DNA from: Geminicoccus sp.
Lineage (GTDB): Bacteria > Pseudomonadota > Alphaproteobacteria > UBA7985
DNA length: 47,022 bases
Assembly (NCBI GenBank): GCA_002705565.1
Contig: PAHJ01000020.1
Span: 1 to 47,022 of the forward strand
Direction of reading: 5' to 3'
A model generated the notes under the pieces. That model saw nothing but the letters and a program-made list of their open reading frames with translations. It was not told the DNA's origin and searched no databases. This document shows positions 26,983-38,921 of this stretch, in pieces (position 1 is the first letter of the stretch; every line of letters begins with the position of its first letter). Both the position numbers and the translations under genes were made by a program.

Positions 26983-27020
26983 ATATTATTTCTGATATGA
27001 GGGCCATGTATAAGAAATAT
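26983..27020. promoter_or_regulatory. AT-rich imperfect dyad before the Lrp-type gene
   Basis: ATTTCT at 26988-26993 is mirrored by AGAAAT at 27013-27018, with further partial symmetry on either side (ATAT outside, ATATG/CATGTAT inside) about a centre near 27003. It ends 15 bases before the regulator start. Lrp/AsnC proteins often bind AT-rich dyads and repress themselves, so this is a candidate autoregulatory site. Confidence 0.4.
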
Positions 27021-27034
27021 GTCTGAGAAAACCC

Positions 27035-27511
27035 ATGCCGCGCCTTACGCTTGACCCCATTGATCTCAAAATCCTGAGAATCCTCCGTGATCAGGGGCGG
27101 ATCACCAACGTCGCGCTGGCCGAAAGTGTGGGGATTTCGCCGCCGCCGTGCTTGCGGCGGGTTCGGGCCTTGGAGGAAGCTGGGTACATTCATGGCTATC
27201 ACGCCGAACTCGACCCGGACCTGATCGGCTATGAAGTTACGGCCTTTTGCCATGTAGGACTGGTGAGCCAGGCAGAGGCTGACCTGAAGTCTTATGAGGC
27301 GCTCGTGCGCTCCTGGCCCAATGTTCGGGAATGTCACATGCTGATGGGGGAAGACGACTTCATTCTGAAGGTCATGGCACCCTCGGTCGAAGAGCTGAAT
27401 GCTTTTATCATCAGCCACCTGACCTCTGCGCCCAACGTCAAGAACGTCAAGACAGCGATCTGCATTCGTCGGTCAGACCGCAAACCGTCTGTGCCGGTGC
27501 CAACGGTTTAA
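27035..27511 (+). CDS. Lrp/AsnC-family transcriptional regulator
   Basis: This is a 158-residue feast/famine regulator. The N-terminal helix-turn-helix is typical (LDPIDLKILRILRDQGRI, then NVALAESVGISPPPCLRRVRALEEAGYI, about residues 6-50), followed by the RAM ligand-binding domain (about 65-145) with the VRECHMLMGEDDFILKV strand pattern. Members sense amino acids and oligomerise on DNA; the effector here is unknown. It is divergent from trxB-fdhD-mobA with a 187-base shared control region that contains an AT-rich dyad. The ribosome site is weak (GAGAA). Confidence 0.92.
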   Translation: MPRLTLDPIDLKILRILRDQGRITNVALAESVGISPPPCLRRVRALEEAGYIHGYHAELDPDLIGYEVTAFCHVGLVSQAEADLKSYEALVRSWPNVRECHMLMGEDDFILKVMAPSVEELNAFIISHLTSAPNVKNVKTAICIRRSDRKPSVPVPTV

Positions 27512-27550
27512 ACCGCGCTGGCACCGAAAGCGGGGCTTAGCACCCCGGCG

Positions 27551-27751
27551 TCACTTGATTTTGTTGACGTCATCCGAGCCCCAGGCCGCGATGAACATCG
27601 ACAGCACCACGCCCAATCCAAAAACTGCGATAGGCAGCAGCGTCCAGTTCATGACGAACAGCATGAACAAAACGATGACCATGACCACGATCCACAGAAA
27701 CGTGGTGATGGTGTCTTTCATGGAAATCTCAAGCGGGTTCTTCGCAGCCAT
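27551..27751 (-). CDS. Small membrane protein, two predicted transmembrane segments
   Basis: This is a 66-residue protein of unknown function. After a short polar start (MAAKNPLEISMKD) two hydrophobic helices follow closely: about residues 14-34 (TFLWIVVMVIVLFMLFVM) and about 39-55 (PIAVFGLGVVLSMFIAA). The tail WGSDDVNKIK is charged. I chose the ATG at 27751, with TGAGG before it, over an ATG at 27787. It ends 40 bases from the convergent Lrp-type gene and lies 51 bases after the reductase gene on its own strand, so it may be co-transcribed with that reductase. Confidence 0.7.
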   Translation of the reverse strand: MAAKNPLEISMKDTITTFLWIVVMVIVLFMLFVMNWTLLPIAVFGLGVVLSMFIAAWGSDDVNKIK

Positions 27752-27802
27752 GGGGTAATCCTCAGACGAAATTATGTATCGGTTCACCCCGCTTGTACTG
27801 AT

Positions 27803-28774
27803 CTAAGCCGCCTTGGGCAATCGGTCCCTGTCATGCGGTGCGCTCAGGTCAAAATCCGGGCCTTTCGGCACAATCAGCGTCGGATTGATGGTGGCGTGGC
27901 TGCCGTAGTAGTGGCGCTTGATGTGGTCGAGGTTCACTGTTGCCAGTACCCCCGGTGTCTGGACCAGGTCGAGCATATAATTCTGAATGTTCGGATAGTC
28001 GGCGACCCGGCGCAGGTTGCACTTGAAGTGGCCGACATAAACCGGGTCAAAGCGCAACAGAGTCGGCAGGAACCGCCAGTCCGCTTCGGTAATCCGCTCG
28101 CCGGTCAGGTAGCGCCGGGTTTGAAGCCGCGTTTCCATCTCGTCGAGTACGGCAAAGACTTTGATGACTTCTTCGTCATAGACGTCTTGCTGGGTGGCAA
28201 AGCCTGACTTGTAAACGCCGTTATTGAAGTTGCCGTAAATCTTGGCGTTCAGGGCATCAATCTCGTCGATCAGATCAGCTGGACGAAAAGCCGGTGCCAT
28301 CCCGCCAACCGCTTCGAACTCCTCATCGAACATCCGAATGATTTCCGAGCTCTCGTTGCTGACGATCGTTTCAAGTTTCTTGTCCCACAGCACCGGAACC
28401 GTCACTCGGCCGGTGTAGTCGCTTTGGGCCGCGGTGTAGACCTGGTGCATAAAGTCGGCACCGTGCAGCGGCTCGGGCTGCACGCCGGGACCGTCTTCGA
28501 AGGTCCAGCCGTTTTCCAGCATGATCGCGTTGACCACGGACACTGAAATGTGGTCATCCAGTCCCTTGAGTGCCCGGTAAATCAGTGTTCGGTGTGCCCA
28601 AGGGCAGGCGTAGGAGACGTAGAGGTGATAGCGGCCGCTTTCCGGGGCGTGCGGGGTGGAGCCATCGGCTTTGATCCAGGAGCGAAACGACGAGTCCTTG
28701 CGCTTAAAGCGTCCACCCGAGGCCTTGGTATCGTACCACTGATCCACCCATTTACCGTCGACGAGCAAGCCCAT
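27803..28774 (-). CDS. yqjG: Glutathionyl-hydroquinone reductase (Xi-class GST)
   Basis: This enzyme reduces glutathionyl-hydroquinones to hydroquinones, releasing glutathione disulfide in a cysteine-based reaction. It matches E. coli YqjG closely over its length: MGLLVDGKWVDQWYDTKASGG at the start, the active cysteine in YACPWAHRTLI (about residue 57) and VSVVNAIMLENGWTFED. The later segments TVPVLWDKK, IVSNESSEIIRMF, LTGERITEADWRFL and RFDPVYVGHFKCN also match. The 323 residues are typical. Its role is usually detoxification of quinones or chlorinated aromatics. It is divergent from the exonuclease-like gene at 28886. Confidence 0.95.
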   Translation of the reverse strand: MGLLVDGKWVDQWYDTKASGGRFKRKDSSFRSWIKADGSTPHAPESGRYHLYVSYACPWAHRTLIYRALKGLDDHISVSVVNAIMLENGWTFEDGPGVQPEPLHGADFMHQVYTAAQSDYTGRVTVPVLWDKKLETIVSNESSEIIRMFDEEFEAVGGMAPAFRPADLIDEIDALNAKIYGNFNNGVYKSGFATQQDVYDEEVIKVFAVLDEMETRLQTRRYLTGERITEADWRFLPTLLRFDPVYVGHFKCNLRRVADYPNIQNYMLDLVQTPGVLATVNLDHIKRHYYGSHATINPTLIVPKGPDFDLSAPHDRDRLPKAA

Positions 28775-28885
28775 GCTGATTTCATCCTCACAATGCTGTT
28801 GTTTCCACTGACATGGGTTTGCCTTAGGCCGCTGTTAAGGTGCAAAAACGCGCACAACCTGAGCAAAAAATAGGAAACAGTCGCC

Positions 28886-30142
28886 ATGTCCAGCGCCCGT
28901 CTCACCCTTGGCACCTTTAACGTCCTGAACCTCGTCCCCGGTTCAACGTCCGAGATGCGGCACTTTTTTTACAAGGCGGAAACCCGACAGTCGTACTGGG
29001 CAGGGGATGAGGGCGATTCCGGCCTGTCGGCCTATGCGGAAAAGCTGCAATGGCTGGCGCGGCAGATCGATCTTCTGGACTGCGACGCCATTGCATTTCA
29101 GGAAGTTTTTGACGAAGCACCGCTGCGTGAGGCGATTGCGATGTCCAGCTGGGGGCAGCATCCGTTCACCCTGGTCATGGGCGGTGAGCCGTCGTTTCAG
29201 GACACCAATTTCAACGGCACGCCGGCGCGGGTCTACAACAAACCGCGCGTGGCACTGCTGGTGCGCGGGGATTGGCAGGTCGAGAGCGAAGTGCTGGACA
29301 GCTTTCCACCCGAGTTTGACTTTCATCAGCCCTTGGTGGGCCGTGATGGCCTAGAGCGAACGTTTGTGTATGCGACCGACGGCGAAACCGTTTCTCGCAT
29401 GTACCGCCCGGCGTTGCGTTGTGTGCTGACGCTGCCCGAATGGTCTGAGCGGCTGCAAGGTGTTCCCGAGGGTGAGCGCGGGCAGGTGGTGGTCTATGCG
29501 GCGCACTTTAAATCCAAGGCGCCCATGGCGGATCGCTCGGACAGCGGCAATTCAGTGGAAAAGGCACGGCGGTACGCCCGTGAAAACGTTCTGGGCGCCG
29601 CCCGTTCAGCCATGATCCGCAACGTGGACGCAGCGGCAATCCGCTGGCGCATCATCGACGATCTGGAACGCGCGCCACACCGCCCCGTGATCCTGATGGG
29701 CGACCTCAATGATGAGTTGGAGGCGATTTCCAGCGATATTGCAGGCGGGTTGTCGGTGCCGTACTTCAGCCGCGACGACTACCCCGACGATGACCGGGAG
29801 CTGATGCGCCACGTTTCCAGCGACCTCGCGCTCTACTCAACCGCACTCCGACATGGCCACAAGACCCAGCGGGACGTGCTTTACACTTTTTTCTGGGATG
29901 GTCAGCATAATACGCTCGACCATATCCTGGTCTCTCGACACTTCATACCGGACTGGATGCGGGAAGACTGGGGCTCTCCGGCTGTGGGGGATGTTGGGTC
30001 ATTGCGGGTGTTCAACGATCACCTGATGGATGATCGACTGGATGAACTCGAACACTGGCAGGTGTCAAAATACCATGCGCGGCGCTCGGACCACGGACAG
30101 GTGGTCGTGCGACTCGATTGGAACCGTCAGCCCAAGGACTAG
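28886..30142 (+). CDS. Endonuclease/exonuclease/phosphatase-family protein
   Basis: This is a 418-residue protein of the EEP (DNase I-like) fold. The metal and catalytic motifs can be followed: GTFNVLNL (about residues 8-15), AIAFQEVF (about 69-76), AAHFKSKAP (about 203-211), LMGDLNDE (about 271-278), LDHILVS and the final RRSDHGQVVV. No signal peptide or membrane helix is seen, so it is probably cytoplasmic. The substrate could be nucleic acid, a phosphoinositide-like lipid or another phosphodiester; the sequence does not decide. A GGAAA ribosome site lies before the ATG. It converges with greA across a hairpin. Confidence 0.85.
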   Translation: MSSARLTLGTFNVLNLVPGSTSEMRHFFYKAETRQSYWAGDEGDSGLSAYAEKLQWLARQIDLLDCDAIAFQEVFDEAPLREAIAMSSWGQHPFTLVMGGEPSFQDTNFNGTPARVYNKPRVALLVRGDWQVESEVLDSFPPEFDFHQPLVGRDGLERTFVYATDGETVSRMYRPALRCVLTLPEWSERLQGVPEGERGQVVVYAAHFKSKAPMADRSDSGNSVEKARRYARENVLGAARSAMIRNVDAAAIRWRIIDDLERAPHRPVILMGDLNDELEAISSDIAGGLSVPYFSRDDYPDDDRELMRHVSSDLALYSTALRHGHKTQRDVLYTFFWDGQHNTLDHILVSRHFIPDWMREDWGSPAVGDVGSLRVFNDHLMDDRLDELEHWQVSKYHARRSDHGQVVVRLDWNRQPKD

Positions 30143-30177
30143 CAGGGGGCTCAGCACAAGGCTGAGACGACCCTGCT
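30141..30177. terminator. Hairpin between convergent EEP gene and greA
   Basis: AGCAGGG (30141-30147) pairs with CCCTGCT (30171-30177), and inside it CTCAG (30150-30154) pairs with CTGAG (30162-30166) around a seven-base loop. The outer arm begins at the stop codon of the plus-strand gene. There is no long T run on either side, so it may be a bidirectional or processing hairpin rather than a strong intrinsic terminator. Confidence 0.5.
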
Positions 30178-30181
30178 TATG

Positions 30182-30655
30182 TCAGATAAACGAGATTTTC
30201 TCGACTTCGTAGTAGCGCGTGCCTTTGGGCGTCGTGACTTCGGCTGACGCGCCGACTTCCTTACCAATCAGCGCACGAGACAGCGGTGAAGACACCGAGA
30301 TCCTGCCCGCTTTCAGGTCCGCTTCAAGGTCGCCGACAATCTGATATGTCACTGGCTCGTCCGTTTCTTCGTCCACGAGGTCAACGGTTGCACCAAACAC
30401 GACTGTGCTTCCAGAAAGGGTCGAAACGTCAAAGACTTCCGCCCGGCCCAGTGTGCCTTCGAGATTGGCGATTTCGCCTTCAATGAAGCCCTGTTTTTCC
30501 CGCGCAGAGTGATACTCCGCGTTCTCTGACAGGTCGCCATGTTCCCGCGCTTCAGCGATTTGTTGAATGATCGCGGGTCGTTCTACAGACTTAAGATGCT
30601 TCAACCGGGTTTCTAGGCGTTCGAAACCTTCTTTGGTGAGTGGGAATTTTTCCAT
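30182..30655 (-). CDS. greA: Transcription elongation factor GreA
   Basis: GreA rescues backtracked RNA polymerase by stimulating cleavage of the transcript 3' end through the secondary channel. The N-terminal coiled coil has the tip acidic pair in [17 protein letters not shown] (about residues 39-55), followed by the globular FKBP-like domain ending in [13 protein letters not shown] and [13 protein letters not shown]. From the ATG at 30655 it is 157 residues, the usual length, with GGAGG 12 bases before. It begins 59 bases after the carB stop. Together with dksA it gives the window two secondary-channel factors. Confidence 0.97.
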   Translation of the reverse strand: MEKFPLTKEGFERLETRLKHLKSVERPAIIQQIAEAREHGDLSENAEYHSAREKQGFIEGEIANLEGTLGRAEVFDVSTLSGSTVVFGATVDLVDEETDEPVTYQIVGDLEADLKAGRISVSSPLSRALIGKEVGASAEVTTPKGTRYYEVEKISFI

Positions 30656-30714
30656 CTTTAGTAAGTCCTCCGTTTTGCAGGGACCGAGGTCGTCATGGGG
30701 TTGGTGATTACGGC

Positions 30715-33823
<3,109 letters not shown>

Positions 33824-33831
<8 letters not shown>

Positions 33832-35023
33832 CCATCATCTCCATGAAACGATCGAACAAGTAATGGGAATCGTGCGGGCCAGGGCTCGCTTCGGGGTGAT
33901 ACTGGACGGAGAAGGCACGGTAGCGGGTCGAACGGATGCCTTCGTTGGTGCCGTCAAACAGCGAAACGTGGGTGGCTTCAACGTCGTCCGGCAGGCTCTC
34001 CAGTTCCACCGCAAAGCCGTGGTTCTGAGAGGTGATTTCGACCTTGCCGGTGGTCAGGTCCTTGACCGGGTGGTTACCGCCCCGATGCCCCTGATGCAGC
34101 TTTGAGGTCTTCGCACCCAGGGCCTGAGCGAGGATCTGGTGGCCCAGGCAGATCCCGAACACCGGCGTGCCGCTTTCCAGCACACCCTGAACCGCGCCGA
34201 CGGCATAGGCGCCAGTGGCAGCCGGGTCGCCGGGCCCGTTGGACAGGAACACGCCATCGGGCTGGTGGCTGAGGATTTCTTGGGCCGTGGTTGAGGCCGG
34301 CACGACGGTCACGTCACAGCCGCGGGTTGCGAGGTTGCGCAGGATGTTGAGCTTGGCGCCGAAATCGACCGCCACGACCTTCTTGGTTGGCGCGGTCATC
34401 TCGCCGAATCCGTCTGTACGGCTCCAGGTGGTTTGCGACCACTTGTAGGTCTGGCCGGTTGTGACATCCTTGGCAAGATCGAGCCCCTTTAGTCCTGCCC
34501 AACCGCTGGCCTCGTCAAAAGCTGCGTGCAAGCTGGCGTCGCTGAGGTCTCCGTTGATGACGATGCCGTGGGGCGCGCCCTCGTCGCGAATCAGGCGCGT
34601 CAGGGCGCGGGTATCAACGCCGGCGATCCCGGTCATATCCTTGGCGCGCAACCAATCAGAGAGGTGCTGCGCCGCGCGGTAGTTCGAAGGTTGCGTGATA
34701 TCGCAACGCAGGACACAGCCGCGCGCATGCACCTGCAGCGCTTCAACATCTTCGTCGTTGGTTCCGACATTGCCGATATGCGGGAAAGTGAAGGTGATGA
34801 TCTGCCCGGCATAGGACGGATCCATCAGGATTTCCTGATAGCCGCTCATCGACGTGTTAAAACAGACTTCCCCCAGACTGCGCCCTTCTGCGCCCAGACC
34901 CACGCCCCACAGGATTGCACCGTTTCCCAGTACAAGAGCGCCTGTGGCGAGGCTTGGTTTGGTGGCCAAAGCCGCAGAAAACCGCGTCTTGTTGGGTCCC
35001 AAATCACGGGTTTGGTCTGTCAT
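33824..35023 (-). CDS. carA: Carbamoyl-phosphate synthase small chain
   Basis: This is the glutaminase subunit that hydrolyses glutamine and channels ammonia to CarB. The N-terminal CarA domain ([25 protein letters not shown]) is followed by a class I amidotransferase domain with FLSNGPGDP, the nucleophile in GICLGHQ and the His/Glu pair in [11 protein letters not shown] chose the ATG at 35023 (399 residues); ATGs at 35038 and 35068 are alternatives and none has a strong ribosome site. It is divergent from yqeY with a 230-base shared upstream region that holds an inverted repeat. Its end overlaps the carB start. Confidence 0.97.
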
Positions 35024-35172
35024 AAAGGATGGCTCCATTCGGTGCAGATCGCTTAAAATTAAAAGCACGTACTGGAAGACAGTGGAGTAAGGCTGTGCAC
35101 GCGATGCGTCAAGGAATGCCAGAGGCGCGTCTCAACAAGTTCGCAACTGTGCATGCGTCAGGCGCAAGTCAG

Positions 35173-35197
35173 TGGCAATCTACGGGGGTTATTGCCA
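35173..35197. promoter_or_regulatory. Inverted repeat in the carA-yqeY divergent region
   Basis: TGGCAAT (35173-35179) and ATTGCCA (35191-35197) are exact mirror arms separated by 11 bases. The element lies about 57 bases before the yqeY start and about 150 before carA. It is a candidate operator; I do not recognise the consensus. Confidence 0.4.
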
Positions 35198-35253
35198 AAG
35201 TTCCGCCACATCATTAGCTTCCGCGCATCTTTGAAACAGCACGCAGGCAGTCC

Positions 35254-35727
35254 ATGCTCCGCGAAACACTTACAGGGTCCATGAAGGACGCGATGAAAGC
35301 CAAAGACCAGGTGACGCTCTCCACGCTTCGTCTGGTCAACGCTGCGATCAAGCAGCAGGACATCGACGTTCGATCCTCCGGCAATGACGACGGTATCGCC
35401 GACTCAGACATCCTTTCCCTGCTGCAGAAAATGATCAAGCAGCGCCGGGAAAGCATCAGGATGTATGAAGAGGGTGGCCGTCCTGATGCCGCCGCTCAGG
35501 AAGCCGCTGAGATCGAAGTGATCGAGCGTTTCCTGCCGCAGATGATGAGCGAAGAGGAAGTCCAGGCTGCCCTCAATGCCGTCATCGAGGAAACCGGCGC
35601 TGCGTCCATCAAGGACATGGGTCCAGTTATGGGCATGCTGAAGCAGAAGTACGCCGGCCAGATCGACTTCGGCTCGGTTTCGCCCATCGTCAAGCAGCGC
35701 CTGTGCGCGCTGGCCAAAGCGGCCTGA
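35254..35727 (+). CDS. yqeY: GatB/YqeY domain-containing protein
   Basis: This 157-residue helical protein resembles the tail domain of GatB, the tRNA-binding part of Asp/Glu-tRNA amidotransferase. Recognisable features are the start MLRETLTGSMKDAMKAKDQVTLSTLRLVNAAIK, the KMIKQRRESIRMYEEGGRPD segment and the final MGPVMGMLKQKYAGQIDFG. Its function is not settled; a stand-alone tRNA-related role is inferred from the fold. It commonly sits near dnaG and rpoD, as here, and is transcribed in the same direction. It converges with the EamA transporter across a hairpin. Confidence 0.92.
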   Translation: MLRETLTGSMKDAMKAKDQVTLSTLRLVNAAIKQQDIDVRSSGNDDGIADSDILSLLQKMIKQRRESIRMYEEGGRPDAAAQEAAEIEVIERFLPQMMSEEEVQAALNAVIEETGAASIKDMGPVMGMLKQKYAGQIDFGSVSPIVKQRLCALAKAA

Positions 35728-35772
35728 TTCGAGAGCGCCGCTTTTCTCCCCCTATTGAGTGTCCCGTTTCAG

Positions 35773-35799
35773 CCTGAGCGCGTTTTGCCCCCGCTCAGG
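35773..35799. terminator. Hairpin between convergent yqeY and EamA transporter genes
   Basis: CCTGAGCG (35773-35780) pairs exactly with CGCTCAGG (35792-35799) around an 11-base loop, with AGCC/GGCT pairing possible outside. It lies between two genes that end towards each other, which suits a shared bidirectional terminator, although T runs are lacking. Confidence 0.5.
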
Positions 35800-35811
35800 T
35801 AGGCTGCCGGA

Positions 35812-36750
35812 TCAGGTGACCTGATACAGCAGCAGCGCTGTCCCCAGACCTGCCATTGCTGCACCGACCCAGGCCAGCAAGGTCGGACGCTGACGGGTTA
35901 TGATCCATATCAGCGGAAGTTGCGCCACCGGGGTCATTGATGACAGCGTGGCGACCAGCGCTGCGTCGGTCATGCCCAGGGCGAGCAGGAACAGTGTCAT
36001 CCCCAGACCGATCCCCAGAAAGCCGCTCAGTCCAATGACGATCAGGAACCGGGGCGTCAGAGGTGCGCTGGCTTGGGCCGGGGTCGGGGTCCAGGGGCCG
36101 GGAACCAGCATGACCAGCCAAAGCGCAACCGCCGACACTGAGACGCGGATGGCGGAGGCAACGATGGGATCGGGGCGGGTGCTCAGGTCCGGGTTTTCCA
36201 TCACCGGATTGGCGATAATCGTGCCAACCGCCTGCGCCAGTGCTGATCCGAGCCCCAGCAAGACACCCACGGCCAGCAGGCCCTGCACGGATTCCCAAAC
36301 GTGCAGCTGATCCCGACGCTTGCCATAGAGAATGGCAACGGTCACCCCAGCGAACACCAGCCCAATCCCCAGCCAGTCGCGTCCGCTCAGCACCTCACCC
36401 AAAGCCAGGCCGAGCAGTGCGGTCATCGGTGCGTGTGTGGCAAACAGCATGGTGGTTCGCCGCGGTCCCAGTCGGGCAACGGTGCTGTACAACAGGGTGT
36501 CGCCGATGAAGATCCCAGCAAAGCCGGACAAGCTCAGCACGCCAAACTGCGTCCATGACGGCATTCTTCCCTGCTGGATCACCAACACTGCCGCGATCAC
36601 CACCATGACCGCTGCAACCATCGTGATACGCAGCCGGTTGAAGCGCATCCCGCCCAGCGCTCGTGCTGTGCCGGCCGAAATGATGCCTGTCAGGGCCCAA
36701 ATTACAGAAATGGACAGCGCCAGCAGCGCACCCTGATCGATTAATGTCAC
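35812..36750 (-). CDS. EamA/DMT-family transporter
   Basis: This is an inner-membrane protein of 312 residues with about ten hydrophobic helices in two EamA repeats (first about 5-140, second about 155-305), the layout of drug/metabolite exporters. Recognisable patterns are the ISVIWALTGIISAG start, the RTTMLFATHAPMTALLGLALGEVLSGRDWLGIGLVFAGV repeat end and its counterpart ATLSSMTPVAQLPLIWIITRQRPTLLAWVGAAMAGLGTALLLY. The substrate cannot be predicted. The start is a GTG. It is divergent from dnaG and is not obviously part of that operon. Confidence 0.87.
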   Translation of the reverse strand: MTLIDQGALLALSISVIWALTGIISAGTARALGGMRFNRLRITMVAAVMVVIAAVLVIQQGRMPSWTQFGVLSLSGFAGIFIGDTLLYSTVARLGPRRTTMLFATHAPMTALLGLALGEVLSGRDWLGIGLVFAGVTVAILYGKRRDQLHVWESVQGLLAVGVLLGLGSALAQAVGTIIANPVMENPDLSTRPDPIVASAIRVSVSAVALWLVMLVPGPWTPTPAQASAPLTPRFLIVIGLSGFLGIGLGMTLFLLALGMTDAALVATLSSMTPVAQLPLIWIITRQRPTLLAWVGAAMAGLGTALLLYQVT

Positions 36751-36958
36751 GGTCTTTTCCCGATGTTTTCCCCGAGGTTGTTCAGAATCCGGGTATGCCA
36801 GACCGCGTTCAAGCGGCGATAAGGGGGAGGCTCTATGGAGATTTCGCGCTAGTATGGTGCGCCTCGCTTAGCCTAGGTGCCACCCTATATTCTTTTTGTC
36901 AGCTCACGCTATCTCAGAGTTGGCAACGCAGTCTCACATCGAAGGAGCCCTTGCAGCC

Positions 36959-38812
36959 TTGGCCACAATCCCACCCGCCTTCCTCGACGAAATTCGCACG
37001 CGGCTTGATCTGTCGGACGTGGTGGGTTTGCGCGTGAAGTTGCAGCGCAAAGGGCGAGAATGGACGGCGTGCTGCCCTTTCCACAACGAGAAGACCCCCT
37101 CATTCTACGTGAACAATGAAAAGGGTTTTTACCACTGCTTTGGCTGTGGCGCGCATGGGGACCATGTTGGCTTCGTGATGAACCATGACGGCCAGACCTT
37201 CATCGAATCGGTCGAGACGCTGGCCGTGCAAGCCGGTTTGGACATGCCCAAAGCCGATCCCGACGCGGCCCGCAAGGCAGAGCGCGCCAAGGGGTTGAAG
37301 GAGGCTATGGTCGCGGCGGTGACGGCTTATCAGGAGGCCCTGCAACGGCCCGAAGCCGAGATCGCGCGGGCCTACATCGACAAGCGTGGCCTCACACCCG
37401 CCACCGTTGAGCACTTCGGGTTGGGCTATTCGCCCGATGCGCGGGATTGGCTGTTCAAGAAGCTGATCGCGCAGGGGTTCAGCGCGCAGGTGCTGATCGA
37501 CGCAGCCCTGGTCAAGGCGCCCGACGACGGCCGTCCGCCCTTTGACATGTTCCGGGGTCGGTTGATGTTCCCAATCTGGGACCGGCAGGGCAATCCGGTC
37601 GCCTTTGGCGGGCGTATTCTCGGGGACGGTGAACCCAAGTACCTGAACTCCCCCGACACCGCGATTTTCCATAAGGGTCAGCTGCTCTATGGCCACCATC
37701 TGGCGCGCAAGGCGGCCCACGACCGGGGTGAAATTCTCGTGGTTGAGGGCTACATGGACGCCATTGCGCTTGGGCAGGCCGGTGTCGAGAACGCCGTTGC
37801 GCCGCTGGGCACTGCGCTGACCGAGGACCACCTGCGGCTTCTGTGGAAAATGGTGACCAGTCCTATCATCTGTCTGGATGGCGATGCCGCTGGGCAGCGC
37901 GCCGCGCGCCGGACCGCCGAACGCGCCCTGCCGTTGCTCAAGGCGGGCAAGTCGGTAAAGTTCGCGACTCTGCCCCAGGGGCAGGATCCGGATGATTTGC
38001 TCAAGCATGGTGGCCTGCGCGCTCTGCAAACCGTGCTCTCTCAATCGGAAACCCTGCCTGCGGCCATTTGGCGCTGGGAGCGGGCCGAGATGCCCCGAAA
38101 TGATGCTGAGCAGCGCGCGGCGCTGTGGTCACGGATCAGCATGGCGCTGAAGGCGGTAGAGGATGCAAGCCTGAATGCTGCGCTAGAGGCCGACATGGTG
38201 GGGCGGTTCGAAGCGAGCTTCGGTCATCACCCTTTCCTCAAGAACAGGGGCGGCAAGCAATGGCAGCGAAACCAGAGCAGTAAGGGCGGTTGGAACACCC
38301 CGTCTTCCGGCCTGTCTCTACGCGGTAACGATCGGGTCTCAGCCCTGGATACGCAGACTTTGGCCCGGCGGCAGTATGAGGTTTTGTTTGCCGCTTTTCT
38401 CAATCATCCTGACTTGCTGGACCTCTACGGCGAAAACCTTGCCACTCTGACCATGCTGGATGTCGACTTGGCGCAATTCCGCGATGCATTGGTTCAAGCC
38501 CTGTTCAAGGAGGTAACTCTTGACTCAGAGCACTTGCACGCTCATCTCTCGGAACAAGGGCTAGATAGCATGGTCGAGCGTTTAAAGGGGCAAGATACCC
38601 AGCTTCATGCAGGCTTTGCAAAGCCAAAGGCCCCAAAAGATGAGGTGATCGAGGATCTAGAGACCTTGTTCGCAGGATTTACGCATCGGGACATGCAGCA
38701 TGAGCTGCAGGTGTCGCGGGTTGCGTTGCCTGCGTATGACGTTTCAGAGGAAGAGCTCAAAGCCCTTCATCTGCGCGCTAAGGCCTACACCGATACCAAG
38801 CCATCCTCCTGA
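36959..38812 (+). CDS. dnaG: DNA primase
   Basis: The primase makes the RNA primers for DNA replication and works with the DnaB helicase. The N-terminal zinc finger is intact (CPFHNEKTPSF with YHCFGCG), followed by the catalytic core with the TOPRIM acidic motifs EILVVEGYMDAIAL and CLDGDAAGQRAA, then a helicase-binding tail. No ATG opens the frame. The TTG at 36959 has GAAGGAG about 11 bases ahead and places the conserved IPPAFLDEIRTRL at the start, giving 617 residues. A TTG at 36896 is open but has no ribosome site. It precedes rpoD, as in many alphaproteobacteria. Confidence 0.95.
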   Translation: MATIPPAFLDEIRTRLDLSDVVGLRVKLQRKGREWTACCPFHNEKTPSFYVNNEKGFYHCFGCGAHGDHVGFVMNHDGQTFIESVETLAVQAGLDMPKADPDAARKAERAKGLKEAMVAAVTAYQEALQRPEAEIARAYIDKRGLTPATVEHFGLGYSPDARDWLFKKLIAQGFSAQVLIDAALVKAPDDGRPPFDMFRGRLMFPIWDRQGNPVAFGGRILGDGEPKYLNSPDTAIFHKGQLLYGHHLARKAAHDRGEILVVEGYMDAIALGQAGVENAVAPLGTALTEDHLRLLWKMVTSPIICLDGDAAGQRAARRTAERALPLLKAGKSVKFATLPQGQDPDDLLKHGGLRALQTVLSQSETLPAAIWRWERAEMPRNDAEQRAALWSRISMALKAVEDASLNAALEADMVGRFEASFGHHPFLKNRGGKQWQRNQSSKGGWNTPSSGLSLRGNDRVSALDTQTLARRQYEVLFAAFLNHPDLLDLYGENLATLTMLDVDLAQFRDALVQALFKEVTLDSEHLHAHLSEQGLDSMVERLKGQDTQLHAGFAKPKAPKDEVIEDLETLFAGFTHRDMQHELQVSRVALPAYDVSEEELKALHLRAKAYTDTKPSS

Positions 38813-38921
38813 TCGTAGGTTCCTGGCATGGAGCCGGTTCTTTGAACGCGTTGCCGCCGTACCTCCCGAATTGGGTGAGGATGGGGCCGCAATGCAAGTA
38901 CGTTGAAACACTGAGGTCTGA

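Noticed and set aside
26840-27418. A 192-codon minus-strand frame between trxB and the Lrp-type gene
   Set aside because: It is antisense to the clear Lrp/AsnC coding sequence and has no recognisable features.
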